Shown in pieces: positions 8,237 to 16,040 of a stretch of DNA of 64,000 bases. Each line of letters opens with the position of its first letter. The first letter of the stretch is position 1. The notes beneath the pieces are model-generated. The model worked only from the letters and a program-made list of their open reading frames with translations. It was not told the DNA's origin and searched no databases. Origin of the DNA: Methanobrevibacter millerae (GTDB lineage Archaea; Methanobacteriota; Methanobacteria; Methanobacteriales; Methanobacteriaceae); assembly GCF_900103415.1 (NCBI RefSeq), contig NZ_FMXB01000011.1, forward strand, positions 1 to 64,000, given 5' to 3'. Position numbers and translations under genes: made by a program.

Positions 8237-8412
8237 TTTTCTTCCTCCCTTGATTGAAATGTTTGTAGATTAACTTATATTAATTATACCGTTGGATATT
8301 GCGAAGTCTTTCAATCTCCAATCTCACGGATTTTCAGTCAGTTAAACGGCCGCTAAAAAACAGGAAATGATTATGATCTGTTTAAAAAAAGTTGAATGGG
8401 GATAAAAAAAGA

Positions 8413-8447
8413 GTGATGGACTCATAATTGAGTTATCACCTTTTTTT
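8413..8447. terminator. Hairpin with T-run in the 8.2-8.9 kb gap
   Basis: GTGAT/ATCAC and ACTCA/TGAGT form a two-part stem around loop TAAT. Seven T follow on the plus strand, and seven A precede the stem, giving a T-run for minus-strand transcripts too. Nothing obvious is transcribed just upstream on the plus strand. Confidence 0.45.
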
Positions 8448-8505
8448 CGTGTTTTTTATTGACGAATCAACCTATTTTTGTGATTTTGTCTACGGGAGGT
8501 AAACT

Positions 8506-8550
8506 ATGAAGTCATGGTTTAATCCGCCAATGTCGAAACTTGGAGGATGA
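8506..8550 (+). CDS. Possible 14-residue peptide
   Basis: An ATG with a strong ribosome site, GGGAGG, six bases upstream opens a frame encoding MKSWFNPPMSKLGG and then stops. The ribosome site is as good as that of any gene in the window, which is unusual for a chance frame. There is no homology argument, and it could equally be a remnant or part of an untranslated RNA. Confidence 0.25.
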   Translation: MKSWFNPPMSKLGG

Positions 8551-8699
8551 GCGGATCTCGCCATTCTTTAATGATGGCAGAAATCATCTGCATCCTTTAA
8601 CACTAAAATGGATTAATGTTGTGTGTAGTAATTTTTATTTATTTCAATATTTTTCTCGGGAGCGGGAAGTAATTCCCGTTTAATATATATTATAAGCCT

Positions 8700-8738
8700 G
8701 GTATATAAAGATTTTCGCATGCAAGCACTCACTTGCAT
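8700..8738 (+). promoter_or_regulatory. TATA box with overlapping inverted repeat
   Basis: TATA-like ggtatataaag at 8700-8710 is followed at 8719-8738 by ATGCAAG, six bases, then CTTGCAT. The repeat covers the expected transcription start about 25 bp after the TATA box, a typical archaeal repressor position. Confidence 0.4.
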
Positions 8739-8870
8739 CGTAAAATGCAAAAATACTTGATATTTATTCTTTATAATTAAAAATAATTAATTTAAACTAA
8801 AATATTTCAAATCGGACAAATATATTTAAATAATTTCATTCAAATTTATTAACAAAGGTGGGAATTGACA

Positions 8871-9188
8871 ATGGCTTCAAGCAAGGAATATCTTGAATAT
8901 GTGCTCGAGCAGCTCTCTGATTTGGAAGAGATAACATACAGGGCAATGATGGGCGAATACATCATTTACTTCAAAGGAAAGATTATTGGGGGCGTTTATG
9001 ACGACCGTTTTCTCATAAAGCCGGTTAAGGCAGCTCGGGAGATGATGTGTGATGCGACCATGGAACTGCCGTATGAGGGCGCAAAGGAAATGATTCTGGT
9101 TGATAATATCGAAGATAAGGAATTTCTAAAGGAACTGATTGAATCAATGTATGATGAGCTTCCATCTCCAAGAAGAAGGCGCAAATAA
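8871..9188 (+). CDS. TfoX N-terminal domain protein
   Basis: A 105-residue single-domain protein of the TfoX/Sxy N-terminal family: ITYRAMMGEYIIYFKGKIIGGVYDDRFLIKP is the diagnostic core. In Proteobacteria the longer Sxy/TfoX protein activates competence genes together with CRP; short single-domain forms in archaea have no known role. ATG 8871 is chosen over TTG 8865 because ggtggg at about 8855-8860 is correctly spaced only for the ATG. The C-terminus is basic (RRRRK). The gene stands alone, downstream of the long regulatory gap and upstream of the flavodoxin gene. Confidence 0.8.
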   Translation: MASSKEYLEYVLEQLSDLEEITYRAMMGEYIIYFKGKIIGGVYDDRFLIKPVKAAREMMCDATMELPYEGAKEMILVDNIEDKEFLKELIESMYDELPSPRRRRK

Positions 9189-9215
9189 TTTGAAATTATC
9201 CAAATAATATTAATC

Positions 9216-9256
9216 GTTGCAAATGCAATAGTTGTAAATGCAACATTTATATATGA
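9216..9256 (+). promoter_or_regulatory. Tandem MarR-type operator and promoter of flavodoxin-marR
   Basis: GTTGCAAATGCAA (9216-9228) and GTTGTAAATGCAA (9231-9243) are near-identical tandem sites, each an imperfect palindrome of the form TTGCA-NN-TGCAA. They touch the TATA box atttatatatga at 9245-9256. Binding here would block TBP or polymerase. The MarR protein encoded two genes downstream is the obvious candidate. Confidence 0.6.
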
Positions 9257-9277
9257 TGAACTAATAATAGTTAATTC

Positions 9278-9733
9278 ATGAAATCATTAGTAGTATATTA
9301 TTCAAGGTCAAACATAACTAAAAAACTTGCAGAAAACATTGCCGCTAAAACCGGCGCAGACGTGGAAGAAATCGTACCTAAAGTCAATTATCAGGGTAAA
9401 CTGGGATACGCCCGTGGAGGAAAGGATGCAATATCCTCAAAAGTAATCGATTTGGAAAGCTTGAAATACAATCCTGAAGATTATGATGTAGTATACCTCG
9501 GCTGTCCGGTATGGGCTTCAAGGCCGGCAACGCCGTTATATTCATACATGAAAAAGAATGAAGGCAAATTCACTAACGTAAAATTCTTCGTAACTGCCGG
9601 AGGATCAGGATTTGACTCCACTCTTGAACATATGGAAAAGGCATCAGTAAAGCCCCTTAAAACCCTGGCATTAACCACCAAGGAAGTAAAAAAAGACCTC
9701 TATGAAGATAAGCTCTCCTCATTTTTAGAATAG
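9278..9733 (+). CDS. Flavodoxin-family protein
   Basis: A 151-residue flavodoxin: KSLVVYYSRSNITKKLAENIA is the FMN phosphate-binding start (S-x-S-N-x-T-K), followed by YDVVYLGCPVWASRPATP and the FFVTAGGSGFDSTLEHM strand-loop that closes over the flavin. It probably shuttles electrons or acts as a small quinone/flavin reductase. The ATG lies about 27 bp after the TATA centre and has no Shine-Dalgarno sequence, so the message is probably leaderless. The marR gene follows after 5 bp, so both are likely cotranscribed and under the operator at 9216-9243. Confidence 0.88.
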   Translation: MKSLVVYYSRSNITKKLAENIAAKTGADVEEIVPKVNYQGKLGYARGGKDAISSKVIDLESLKYNPEDYDVVYLGCPVWASRPATPLYSYMKKNEGKFTNVKFFVTAGGSGFDSTLEHMEKASVKPLKTLALTTKEVKKDLYEDKLSSFLE

Positions 9734-9738
9734 GTATC

Positions 9739-10200
9739 ATGTCAGTCGAAGAATTAAGGGAAATTGATGCAACGACAATTCCCGTCGGAAAACTCCTTTA
9801 TCTGATTGGAAAAGGCTACATCAACTACGTCAATCACCATATTTCAGAGTACGGTCTCAATTCGACGCAGCTCCACTTGCTCTTTGAAATATCACACGAA
9901 TCCAACATTAACCAGGAAAGGATAGCCTCAAGATACAACCTCAACAAGGGTTCGGTTGCAAGATCCATCAAGAAACTCGAAGACAAGGGGCTGGTTAAAA
10001 GGCAAATCGATGAAAACAACAGAAGGCAGAACAAGCTATCCCTAACCGAAAGCGGCCAGGAATTAATTAACAAGACAATCAAGATTTTCCACGACTGGGA
10101 AGACTCAGTAATCATAGATGACGGATATGTGGAAAAGGAACTCCTGCAAAAGGAATTGAAAGAAATAGCTATTAGAACCATGGAATTGAATTTGCATTAA
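9739..10200 (+). CDS. MarR-family transcriptional regulator 1
   Basis: A 153-residue winged-helix regulator. Residues ~30-100 have the MarR pattern: STQLHLLFEISHESNINQERIASRYNLNKGSVARSIKKLEDKGLVKR, then the wing RQIDENNRRQNKLSLTESG. The N- and C-terminal helices would form the dimer. It is encoded directly after the flavodoxin gene, and two palindromic sites overlap the shared promoter, which suggests autorepression relieved by a small ligand or redox signal. Its stop codon overlaps the first bases of repeat element E3. Confidence 0.9.
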   Translation: MSVEELREIDATTIPVGKLLYLIGKGYINYVNHHISEYGLNSTQLHLLFEISHESNINQERIASRYNLNKGSVARSIKKLEDKGLVKRQIDENNRRQNKLSLTESGQELINKTIKIFHDWEDSVIIDDGYVEKELLQKELKEIAIRTMELNLH

Positions 10201-10380
10201 TTACTGCCATTACCATTTGAAAAATCGATTTCAAAAAGGCTTTGATATATATCCCTGCCTCAAATCAGGCATGGTTGGTGAAAGCCCCGGCATTAATTCA
10301 AAATACAATCAATTAAATTAATGCTTAAAAATTTACTTTTCATTTGATTAACATCAACGTTAATTATTCGCCAGGCAATA
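10196..10380 (+). repeat. ATTAAT element E3 (beside the tannase-like gene)
   Basis: The core at 10196-10297 begins ATTAATTACTGCC and ends CCGGCATTAAT, with the TATA-like tttgatatatatccctgcc in the middle. Near-identity with E4 continues to about 10380 (ttattcgccaggcaat), so this subtype is about 185 bp long. Its first bases overlap the marR stop codon. Confidence 0.8.
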
Positions 10381-10433
10381 ACTATCGGTAAAAAAGAATA
10401 TTAAAAGAGTAAAAAGAAATCAGTATTGATTTC

Positions 10434-12278
10434 TTAATTTAAACAATTGTTTACCCAATTTATAAAGTTTGCAGTTGAATCTCCACTTCTTTCGGCTTGA
10501 GTATGGCCTTGACCCCAAACAGTGGAAAATTCGACATTATCTTTACCGACTTTGCTTAAAACAGCCAAATAAAGATTTATATCAACACATTGTGAAGTAT
10601 CTCCCTGTTCAATGCCTGTATTAATTCTCCAGTATTGGGCAACATCGGATGAACCGGCACCGTCATAATAATCGCATAAGTAATACATTGGATTATACAT
10701 GTTTACGCGCGTTTCCATTGTGTTGTTCTGGGTGTCATTTTTCGCCAAATCCTCGTTGTATTCGCTTGCATAGCTTGGGGAGTAATCGTCATATTTGGAG
10801 TATTTTTCGCTGTTATTGCCTAGAAGTTCGGCTACTGTCTTATCGAAATGGGCTGAATCATTAGCATCAAGGCCGAATAATCCATTTTCTGCTTGTGAAC
10901 GGTTTAAATCGTCAAATGCAGGAACAGATTTTGATGGATTTTTACAATGTTTCACAAAAGCTTCAAGGCTTTTGATTTTGGCAGTATTTGTGCTGGCATC
11001 ATATTCAATCCATGTTTCATTGCCATTCAATGAATTGATATACTCCTGTGCCGTTTGGTAGCTTTCTGAATCACTTGATTGTGATGAGCTGTCTGGTGCT
11101 TCTCCTGTTGGCATGTTTCCTGAGTCTGTTGGTGCTTCTCCTGTTGGCATGTTTCCTGAGTCTGTTGGTGCTTCTCCTGTTGGCATGTTTCCTGAGTCTG
11201 TTGGTGCTTCTCCTGTTGGCATGCCACCCATATTTTCTCCTGAAGATGGGGTGTATGGGAAGGAAGTATCGTTTAGGAAATTATTCAATGATTCTTCAGT
11301 TGTTTTCAATAAATAATCATAATAAGACCCTGAAGTATAAATTCCATTGTCGCTTTTCTCTAGCGTTAATTTGTTTCCATTCGGATTTTTTAAGCCTAAT
11401 TCATTAATGTATCCTGCATATTCGACTGCTAAATCATCACTTAAAGTACTGGTGAATGTATTTGAACCTCTAGCATATTGGCCCATATTCCATTCATATG
11501 CTTCGTCAGCATAATCAAGTGATGTTATAGGACACCAGCACATTGCTCCTGCAATTGCATTTGAAAGTCCGTTCCCATCTTTTCCAACCATCGCTGCACC
11601 AATACTTTCTAAATAAGGATTGTATAATTCACTGTTTCCTGAAGATCCCATTATTGCAGATTGGGCTCCCCCTCCGCTATGGCCAAAGGTAAATATTTTT
11701 TCTGTATTTCCCGGAAGCACATCACCGTTAAATCGGTAATAGGTTACAGCAGATTTTAAATCAGTCACTCCGTCAGGCGCTTCGGCATTGTCTCTTCCTC
11801 TACACCCGGCATCCAGATAGATAAATCCTGCATCAGTATAATCTTTCACTTCCCCTGCATTATAGCTTGTTGGAGCTTTGCATGATGAATAACCTGGCGT
11901 ATTTACCGGCATCACAATCGGTGCTTCGGATGCTGTGTAGTTTCCAACTTTCCCGTCACTTTTTACAGTGCATGAGTATGTTCCATTTGCATTTTTGCTT
12001 GCTTGGAAGTATTTTCCGGGAACATAGATTCCACATGACTCATAGTTAATATCCTCTGGTTCTGAACAGTATACGAGTCCTATTTGATAGTAAATATCGT
12101 TTGTTTCATCGTAACTCCAGTTATTCATGTCTATTGATAATTTTTCGCTTAGCGCTGTTGCATTATATGAGATTCCATTGCCTGTCGGATGGGTATTGCT
12201 GCCTGTAAAAGCAAATATGCTTCCAATGGCTATTGCAAGAATCCCTATGATTATGATGGCTTTATAAATGTCTTTCAT
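10434..12278 (-). CDS. Large secreted tannase/feruloyl-esterase-like alpha/beta hydrolase
   Basis: A 614-residue protein with an N-terminal signal anchor (about residues 6-25). An alpha/beta-hydrolase nucleophile elbow, FGHSGGGAQS, places the likely catalytic Ser at residue 201. AGCRGRDN before it and GQGHTQAER near the C-terminus (His ~592) complete a plausible triad in the order seen in subtype B tannases. A low-complexity insert of exact 12-residue repeats (NMPTGEAPTDSG) separates two halves at about residues 355-400. It likely cleaves ester bonds of plant or microbial polymers or phenolic esters at the cell surface; the substrate is not certain. The gene is alone and bracketed by directly repeated elements E3 and E4. 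Confidence 0.6.
   Translation of the reverse strand: MKDIYKAIIIIGILAIAIGSIFAFTGSNTHPTGNGISYNATALSEKLSIDMNNWSYDETNDIYYQIGLVYCSEPEDINYESCGIYVPGKYFQASKNANGTYSCTVKSDGKVGNYTASEAPIVMPVNTPGYSSCKAPTSYNAGEVKDYTDAGFIYLDAGCRGRDNAEAPDGVTDLKSAVTYYRFNGDVLPGNTEKIFTFGHSGGGAQSAIMGSSGNSELYNPYLESIGAAMVGKDGNGLSNAIAGAMCWCPITSLDYADEAYEWNMGQYARGSNTFTSTLSDDLAVEYAGYINELGLKNPNGNKLTLEKSDNGIYTSGSYYDYLLKTTEESLNNFLNDTSFPYTPSSGENMGGMPTGEAPTDSGNMPTGEAPTDSGNMPTGEAPTDSGNMPTGEAPDSSSQSSDSESYQTAQEYINSLNGNETWIEYDASTNTAKIKSLEAFVKHCKNPSKSVPAFDDLNRSQAENGLFGLDANDSAHFDKTVAELLGNNSEKYSKYDDYSPSYASEYNEDLAKNDTQNNTMETRVNMYNPMYYLCDYYDGAGSSDVAQYWRINTGIEQGDTSQCVDINLYLAVLSKVGKDNVEFSTVWGQGHTQAERSGDSTANFINWVNNCLN
11095..11223 (-). repeat. 36-bp perfect tandem repeat inside the hydrolase gene
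   Basis: Three identical 36-bp units and a 21-bp partial unit (unit start ggtgcttctcctgttggcat on the plus strand) encode repeats of NMPTGEAPTDSG. Exact identity of the units implies recent expansion or homogenisation. The length is a multiple of three, so copy changes keep the frame. Confidence 0.9.
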
Positions 12279-12421
12279 GGTTTCACCTCACTATTATTTC
12301 TATAAATAATGATAAATAAACATTTTTTTAAAAAACGGGGATTGTTGCTTAAGTTAATCTAATTTATACAAAAATAAACATTAATTATGGCTATTGTATG
12401 TAAATCTTATTGATTGGTAGC

Positions 12422-12606
12422 ATTAATTACGGCCATTACCATTTGATAAATCGATTTCAAAAAGGCTTTGATATATATCCCTGCCTCAAATCCGGCATGG
12501 TTGGTGAAAGCCCGGGCATTAATTTAAAATACAATCAATTAAATTAATGCTTAAAAATTTACTTTTAATTTAATTAATGTTAACGTTGATTATTCGGTAG
12601 GCAATG
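12422..12606 (+). repeat. ATTAAT element E4 (far side of the tannase-like gene)
   Basis: The core at 12422-12523 and the extension to about 12606 are nearly identical to E3 in the same orientation. Differences are scattered single bases. With E3 it forms a direct repeat around one gene. Confidence 0.8.
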
Positions 12607-12620
12607 AAATTAAATATAAC

Positions 12621-13913
12621 TTACCTTAAAACTCCGCCGAATCCGGTTAGAATGCTCTTAACATTCTGGATGGCTTCGTTTGAAAGGGCGGTAACCTCGA
12701 ATGTAAGGCTTTTAAAGCCCTCATCAATCTGCGGGCCCTGATAAATGTCGGTTAAAACGACTTCAATTACCTCATCAACCTTTTCCAGGGTTTCGACGAT
12801 GACGTTTGGAATCACGCTTTCGCTGAAAACGCAGCTGATGGACTGCTTTTTCCACTCAATATTGTCCAGCTTCCACTGATAAAGCTCCTCATCGCTTAAT
12901 ACTTCAACATTAGCCACTCTCAGCTTTGTTCCGTTATCTAAAATCGCTGTTTTTCCGTTTACCCTTTCAAGAACTCCGACATGAACCTTGCCGGAATAGA
13001 TGTGTTTCAGGGCAATTTCATGGCCGACTGATTCATTTAAGAGGCTGTATTCATGGCTTAATGCGGTAATCGCCTTGTCACTCATACCTAAAGCATTCTG
13101 AATGTCGCCCATGTTTTTAGTTGCGTTAATTGCTATTTCAACGAATTTTTCATCATCTTCTGAGTCAATGGCATCTCTGAGCTCATCAACAGCTTCGCTG
13201 AAGACTTTTCTGATTTTAGGGCCGTTATTGTTCATTGACTGGATGTAATAGGTAAGGTAAGGATTCTGAGATACGATACGCGCAATCATATCGATCATCA
13301 GATTGTAGATTGGACTTTCGTAGTCTTCGGTTTCGTTGATGTCTACTTTAAGCTTTTCCATCGCTGAAGCGGTTGAAATGAATGAAAAGTGGGTGAGAAC
13401 CTGGACGATGCTCATCATGTAGTCATGATGCTCGGCGGTGGTTTCTATTACCCTCATGTTCTTGCTTTCAAGATAATCATGAACTCTCTTGTACCATTCG
13501 CCCTTTTTGGTCGGCGTCAGGACAATAATCTGGTTGTCGAGCTCCGTTGTCCTCGGACCGAAAACGGGGTGTGTCGGAATGTATTCCACGTTTTCAGGTA
13601 GGCTTTCCTCCATTGCCCTTAACGGCTCTTCCTTGATTGAGGTAACGTCCACCATTACGGAACCCTTTCTCATGAAGGGACCGACTTCGCGGATAACGGA
13701 CACCGTGTTGTTAATCGGCACGGATATCACCAGCATGTCGCTCATGGCGGCCAGTTGGGTGTTCGATTCAACGTAGTCAACGTTCATTTCCTCTGCAACC
13801 TTACGGCCTTTAATGTGGTCCCTTGCACTTATCGCAACATCAAATTCGTCCCTAAAATAGTAAATGAGGGTTTTTCCCAAACCGTCACTTCCCCCTATTA
13901 TTCCAATCTTCAT
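12621..13913 (-). CDS. tyrA: Prephenate dehydrogenase (paralogue 2)
   Basis: A 430-residue TyrA-family protein with the Rossmann start MKIGIIGGSDGLGKT, SVPINNTVSVIREVGP, HPVFGPRTTELDNQI and VLTHFSFISTASAM, plus the same long C-terminal extension as paralogue 1. The start is placed at MKIGIIGG; the 42 codons upstream in frame overlap the divergent pelota promoter and lack family features. It is divergent from pelA with 42 bp between starts. Having two complete copies within 8 kb suggests an old duplication with divergence, for example toward arogenate or a different regulatory ligand; that is inference. Confidence 0.85.
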   Translation of the reverse strand: MKIGIIGGSDGLGKTLIYYFRDEFDVAISARDHIKGRKVAEEMNVDYVESNTQLAAMSDMLVISVPINNTVSVIREVGPFMRKGSVMVDVTSIKEEPLRAMEESLPENVEYIPTHPVFGPRTTELDNQIIVLTPTKKGEWYKRVHDYLESKNMRVIETTAEHHDYMMSIVQVLTHFSFISTASAMEKLKVDINETEDYESPIYNLMIDMIARIVSQNPYLTYYIQSMNNNGPKIRKVFSEAVDELRDAIDSEDDEKFVEIAINATKNMGDIQNALGMSDKAITALSHEYSLLNESVGHEIALKHIYSGKVHVGVLERVNGKTAILDNGTKLRVANVEVLSDEELYQWKLDNIEWKKQSISCVFSESVIPNVIVETLEKVDEVIEVVLTDIYQGPQIDEGFKSLTFEVTALSNEAIQNVKSILTGFGGVLR

Positions 13914-13955
13914 ATTAATAACTTTAATAAACATTACATATATAATATTAATACA

Positions 13956-15017
13956 ATGAAAATCATAAAGCAAGATACAAAAGAAGGAATTATGGAAGTC
14001 GTTCCCGAAACGCTGGACGATTTGTGGCATTTGTCCCATATCGTGGAAGTTACGGACAACGTTTCATCAAAAACAACCCGTCGTATTCAGGACAATACGG
14101 GAGATAAGTTAAGAAGCGACAGGGGTGTTAAAAAGACATTTTATCTGGGAATTGACGTTGAAAGCATTTCCTTTCATTTATTCACGGGCAAACTGAGGCT
14201 GACCGGAGTCATTACGAGAGGCCCTGAGGACCTCATTCCTTTAGGTTCCCACCACACATTGGAAGTGAAGCTGAACACTCCATTAAAGATTAAAAAGGTT
14301 AAATGGCCGAACTGGGCATTGAAAAGACTAAAGCAGGCAATTGACGCTTCCAAAAAATTATCCGCAATCATAGTGGTCATAGAGGACGATACCGCAACAT
14401 TAGGTTTGATGAGACAGTTCGGAATCGAATATTATGGTCCAATCAAGGGAAACATTTCCGGAAAGAGGATTTTGGACAAGAACAGAAACAAGAACATCGT
14501 CAAGTTCTATGAAACGATCGTTGATTCAATAAACAAGTTCGAATCGATTCAAAGCATTATCCTTGCGGGACCGGGCTTTTACAAAAACGATTTCTACGAT
14601 TATCTAAAGGACAAACATAAGGATTTGGCCGCCAAATCAATCATTGAAAATACCGGAACCGGAGGAAGGGTCGGAATTCATGAAGTGCTCAAAAAAGGAA
14701 CGGTTGAAAAGCTTACCGTTGAAAACAGGGTTGCAAGCGAAATGGCAGCCGTTAATAACCTTCTTGAGGAAATCGCCCGGAATTCATCAAAAGTTGCATA
14801 TGGTATTAAGGAGTGCAGCGAAGCCATCAATATTGGGGCCGTTGAAAAACTGCTGATACTTGACAAGATGGTCGCAACCAACAATCTGGGCCAGCAGATG
14901 GACATGGTTGAGAACATGAAGGGGGAAGTCATGGTTATAAGCAGCGAGCATGATGGCGGAAAGCAGCTGGAAAGTTTGGGCGGTATTGCGGCTATTTTAA
15001 GATACAGCCTATCATAG
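13956..15017 (+). CDS. pelA: Pelota, mRNA surveillance/ribosome rescue factor
   Basis: A 353-residue archaeal pelota (Dom34), the eRF1-like partner that enters stalled ribosomes and with ABCE1 (encoded at 51666-53444) splits them. It starts MKIIKQDTKEGIMEVVPETLDDLWHL with the LSm-like N-terminal domain and continues through the central and C-terminal eRF1-like domains (VGIHEVLKKGTVEKLTVE; ending GGIAAILRYSLS). Start 13956 is used because family proteins begin at this point; upstream in-frame codons lie inside the divergent tyrA gene. The catalytic GGQ motif of eRF1 is absent, as expected for pelota. Confidence 0.93.
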   Translation: MKIIKQDTKEGIMEVVPETLDDLWHLSHIVEVTDNVSSKTTRRIQDNTGDKLRSDRGVKKTFYLGIDVESISFHLFTGKLRLTGVITRGPEDLIPLGSHHTLEVKLNTPLKIKKVKWPNWALKRLKQAIDASKKLSAIIVVIEDDTATLGLMRQFGIEYYGPIKGNISGKRILDKNRNKNIVKFYETIVDSINKFESIQSIILAGPGFYKNDFYDYLKDKHKDLAAKSIIENTGTGGRVGIHEVLKKGTVEKLTVENRVASEMAAVNNLLEEIARNSSKVAYGIKECSEAINIGAVEKLLILDKMVATNNLGQQMDMVENMKGEVMVISSEHDGGKQLESLGGIAAILRYSLS

Positions 15018-15074
15018 ATTATATATAGGATTATAATTATAACTTATAAGTGATAAACCTAGTGAGTTAATATT

Positions 15075-16040
15075 ATGTACGAATCGATGTTATATGCATT
15101 TATATTCATTTTTATTGTTTGTGCAATAGGAACTGCTTTTATAGATGCCTTATTCAGATTTCTTGGTAAAAGGGGGTATTTAGGTAATTTATTCCCTAAT
15201 GTAAGGGGAGGAATACCTCGAGGTGTAGGAATTGTCCCGGCAATCATACTGTCTTTTTATATGCTGCCGAGCTGCACCGATCTGATTATAATAATCGCTA
15301 TTTGTGCATTCATAGATGATATATTCGGAAGAAGAAAGTTCAGCTTTGCAAACATTGAAATCGGCCAACTTTCACGTGGAATAGGCATGATTTTAGTAAT
15401 GATAGTTGGATTTATTGAAGGATTCGGATTTTCATCCATTCTGATCGCTTTCTTAATACAGCCTTTAAACATTTCAGACATGCAGCCAGGTTCATGTGCG
15501 ATGGTTACTATGGTAATGTCATTAATAACCGTGGCCTGCATGCTGATTGTTGCTTCACCTTCAATTGAAGAGTTGCCTGCTGTCTACACTCCGTTATTGA
15601 TTTTTGTAGTCTGTCTGGCTTATTCTCCATTGGATTTCCTTGGAAAAATCATGCTGGGGGAAGTCGGAAACCACACCTTCGCGGTAGCTTTGGGAATCGC
15701 CTTCTACTATATCGGAGGATTCTGGTGGGTTGCACTGCTTTTCATATTCACGGTCTGCTTTACTGCATTTGTCAGAAGAAGCACGCTCAAGGTATTCTTC
15801 AGGCAAAGGTTGAGGCTTCTTGACCCGACATTCGGAGACTACGTTATGGATGTCCTCACAGGAGGGGGATTGGGAGACCTTGTACGCAAATGGGTTCTTG
15901 GAGATAAACAGATTGAAGTTACAAGTGACATTCTAATTGCTTTCGGATTTAGAAGACTTTTATACAATCCTCATGCCGACAATCCAAAGGGATTCACTCC
16001 CAGTCAAAAAGAAATCCCTTCCCTTAACAGGAGGCTTTAG
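15075..16040 (+). CDS. MraY/GlcNAc-phosphotransferase-like membrane protein
   Basis: A 321-residue polytopic membrane protein of the glycosyltransferase family 4 type (MraY/WecA superfamily), which moves a phospho-sugar from a UDP-sugar onto a polyprenyl phosphate. Features include RGGIPRGVGIVPA near the cytoplasmic side, an acidic FIDDIFGRRKFSF loop, which resembles the DDxxG region, and PLDFLGKIMLGEVGNHTFAVALG, which matches the NAxNxxDG-GD region only in part. The next gene, starting the base after its stop, is a MurG-like transferase. Together they suggest a lipid-linked sugar pathway, plausibly for pseudomurein, the wall polymer of this order; the exact step is not proven. Confidence 0.7.
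   Translation: MYESMLYAFIFIFIVCAIGTAFIDALFRFLGKRGYLGNLFPNVRGGIPRGVGIVPAIILSFYMLPSCTDLIIIIAICAFIDDIFGRRKFSFANIEIGQLSRGIGMILVMIVGFIEGFGFSSILIAFLIQPLNISDMQPGSCAMVTMVMSLITVACMLIVASPSIEELPAVYTPLLIFVVCLAYSPLDFLGKIMLGEVGNHTFAVALGIAFYYIGGFWWVALLFIFTVCFTAFVRRSTLKVFFRQRLRLLDPTFGDYVMDVLTGGGLGDLVRKWVLGDKQIEVTSDILIAFGFRRLLYNPHADNPKGFTPSQKEIPSLNRRL

Larger units (their letters stand above)
8237..8870. other. 634-bp intergenic region with terminator, short ORF and operator-like repeat
   Basis: No recognisable gene of normal size is present. In order it holds a hairpin plus T-run (8413-8447), a 14-codon ORF with a strong ribosome site (8506-8550), and an inverted CGGGAA/TTCCCG at about 8673-8690. A TATA box at 8700-8710 is followed by the inverted repeat at 8719-8738, and a second TATA-like block at about 8816-8832 should serve the TfoX-like gene. 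Confidence 0.5.

Noticed and set aside
11048-11407. Plus-strand repeat-containing ORFs opposite the tannase-like gene
   Set aside because: They are shadows of the 36-bp repeat, whose length is a multiple of three and so keeps several frames open.
13755-13955. N-terminal extension of pelota (67 more codons)
   Set aside because: It lies inside the divergent tyrA gene and promoter, and pelota proteins begin at the ATG at 13956.
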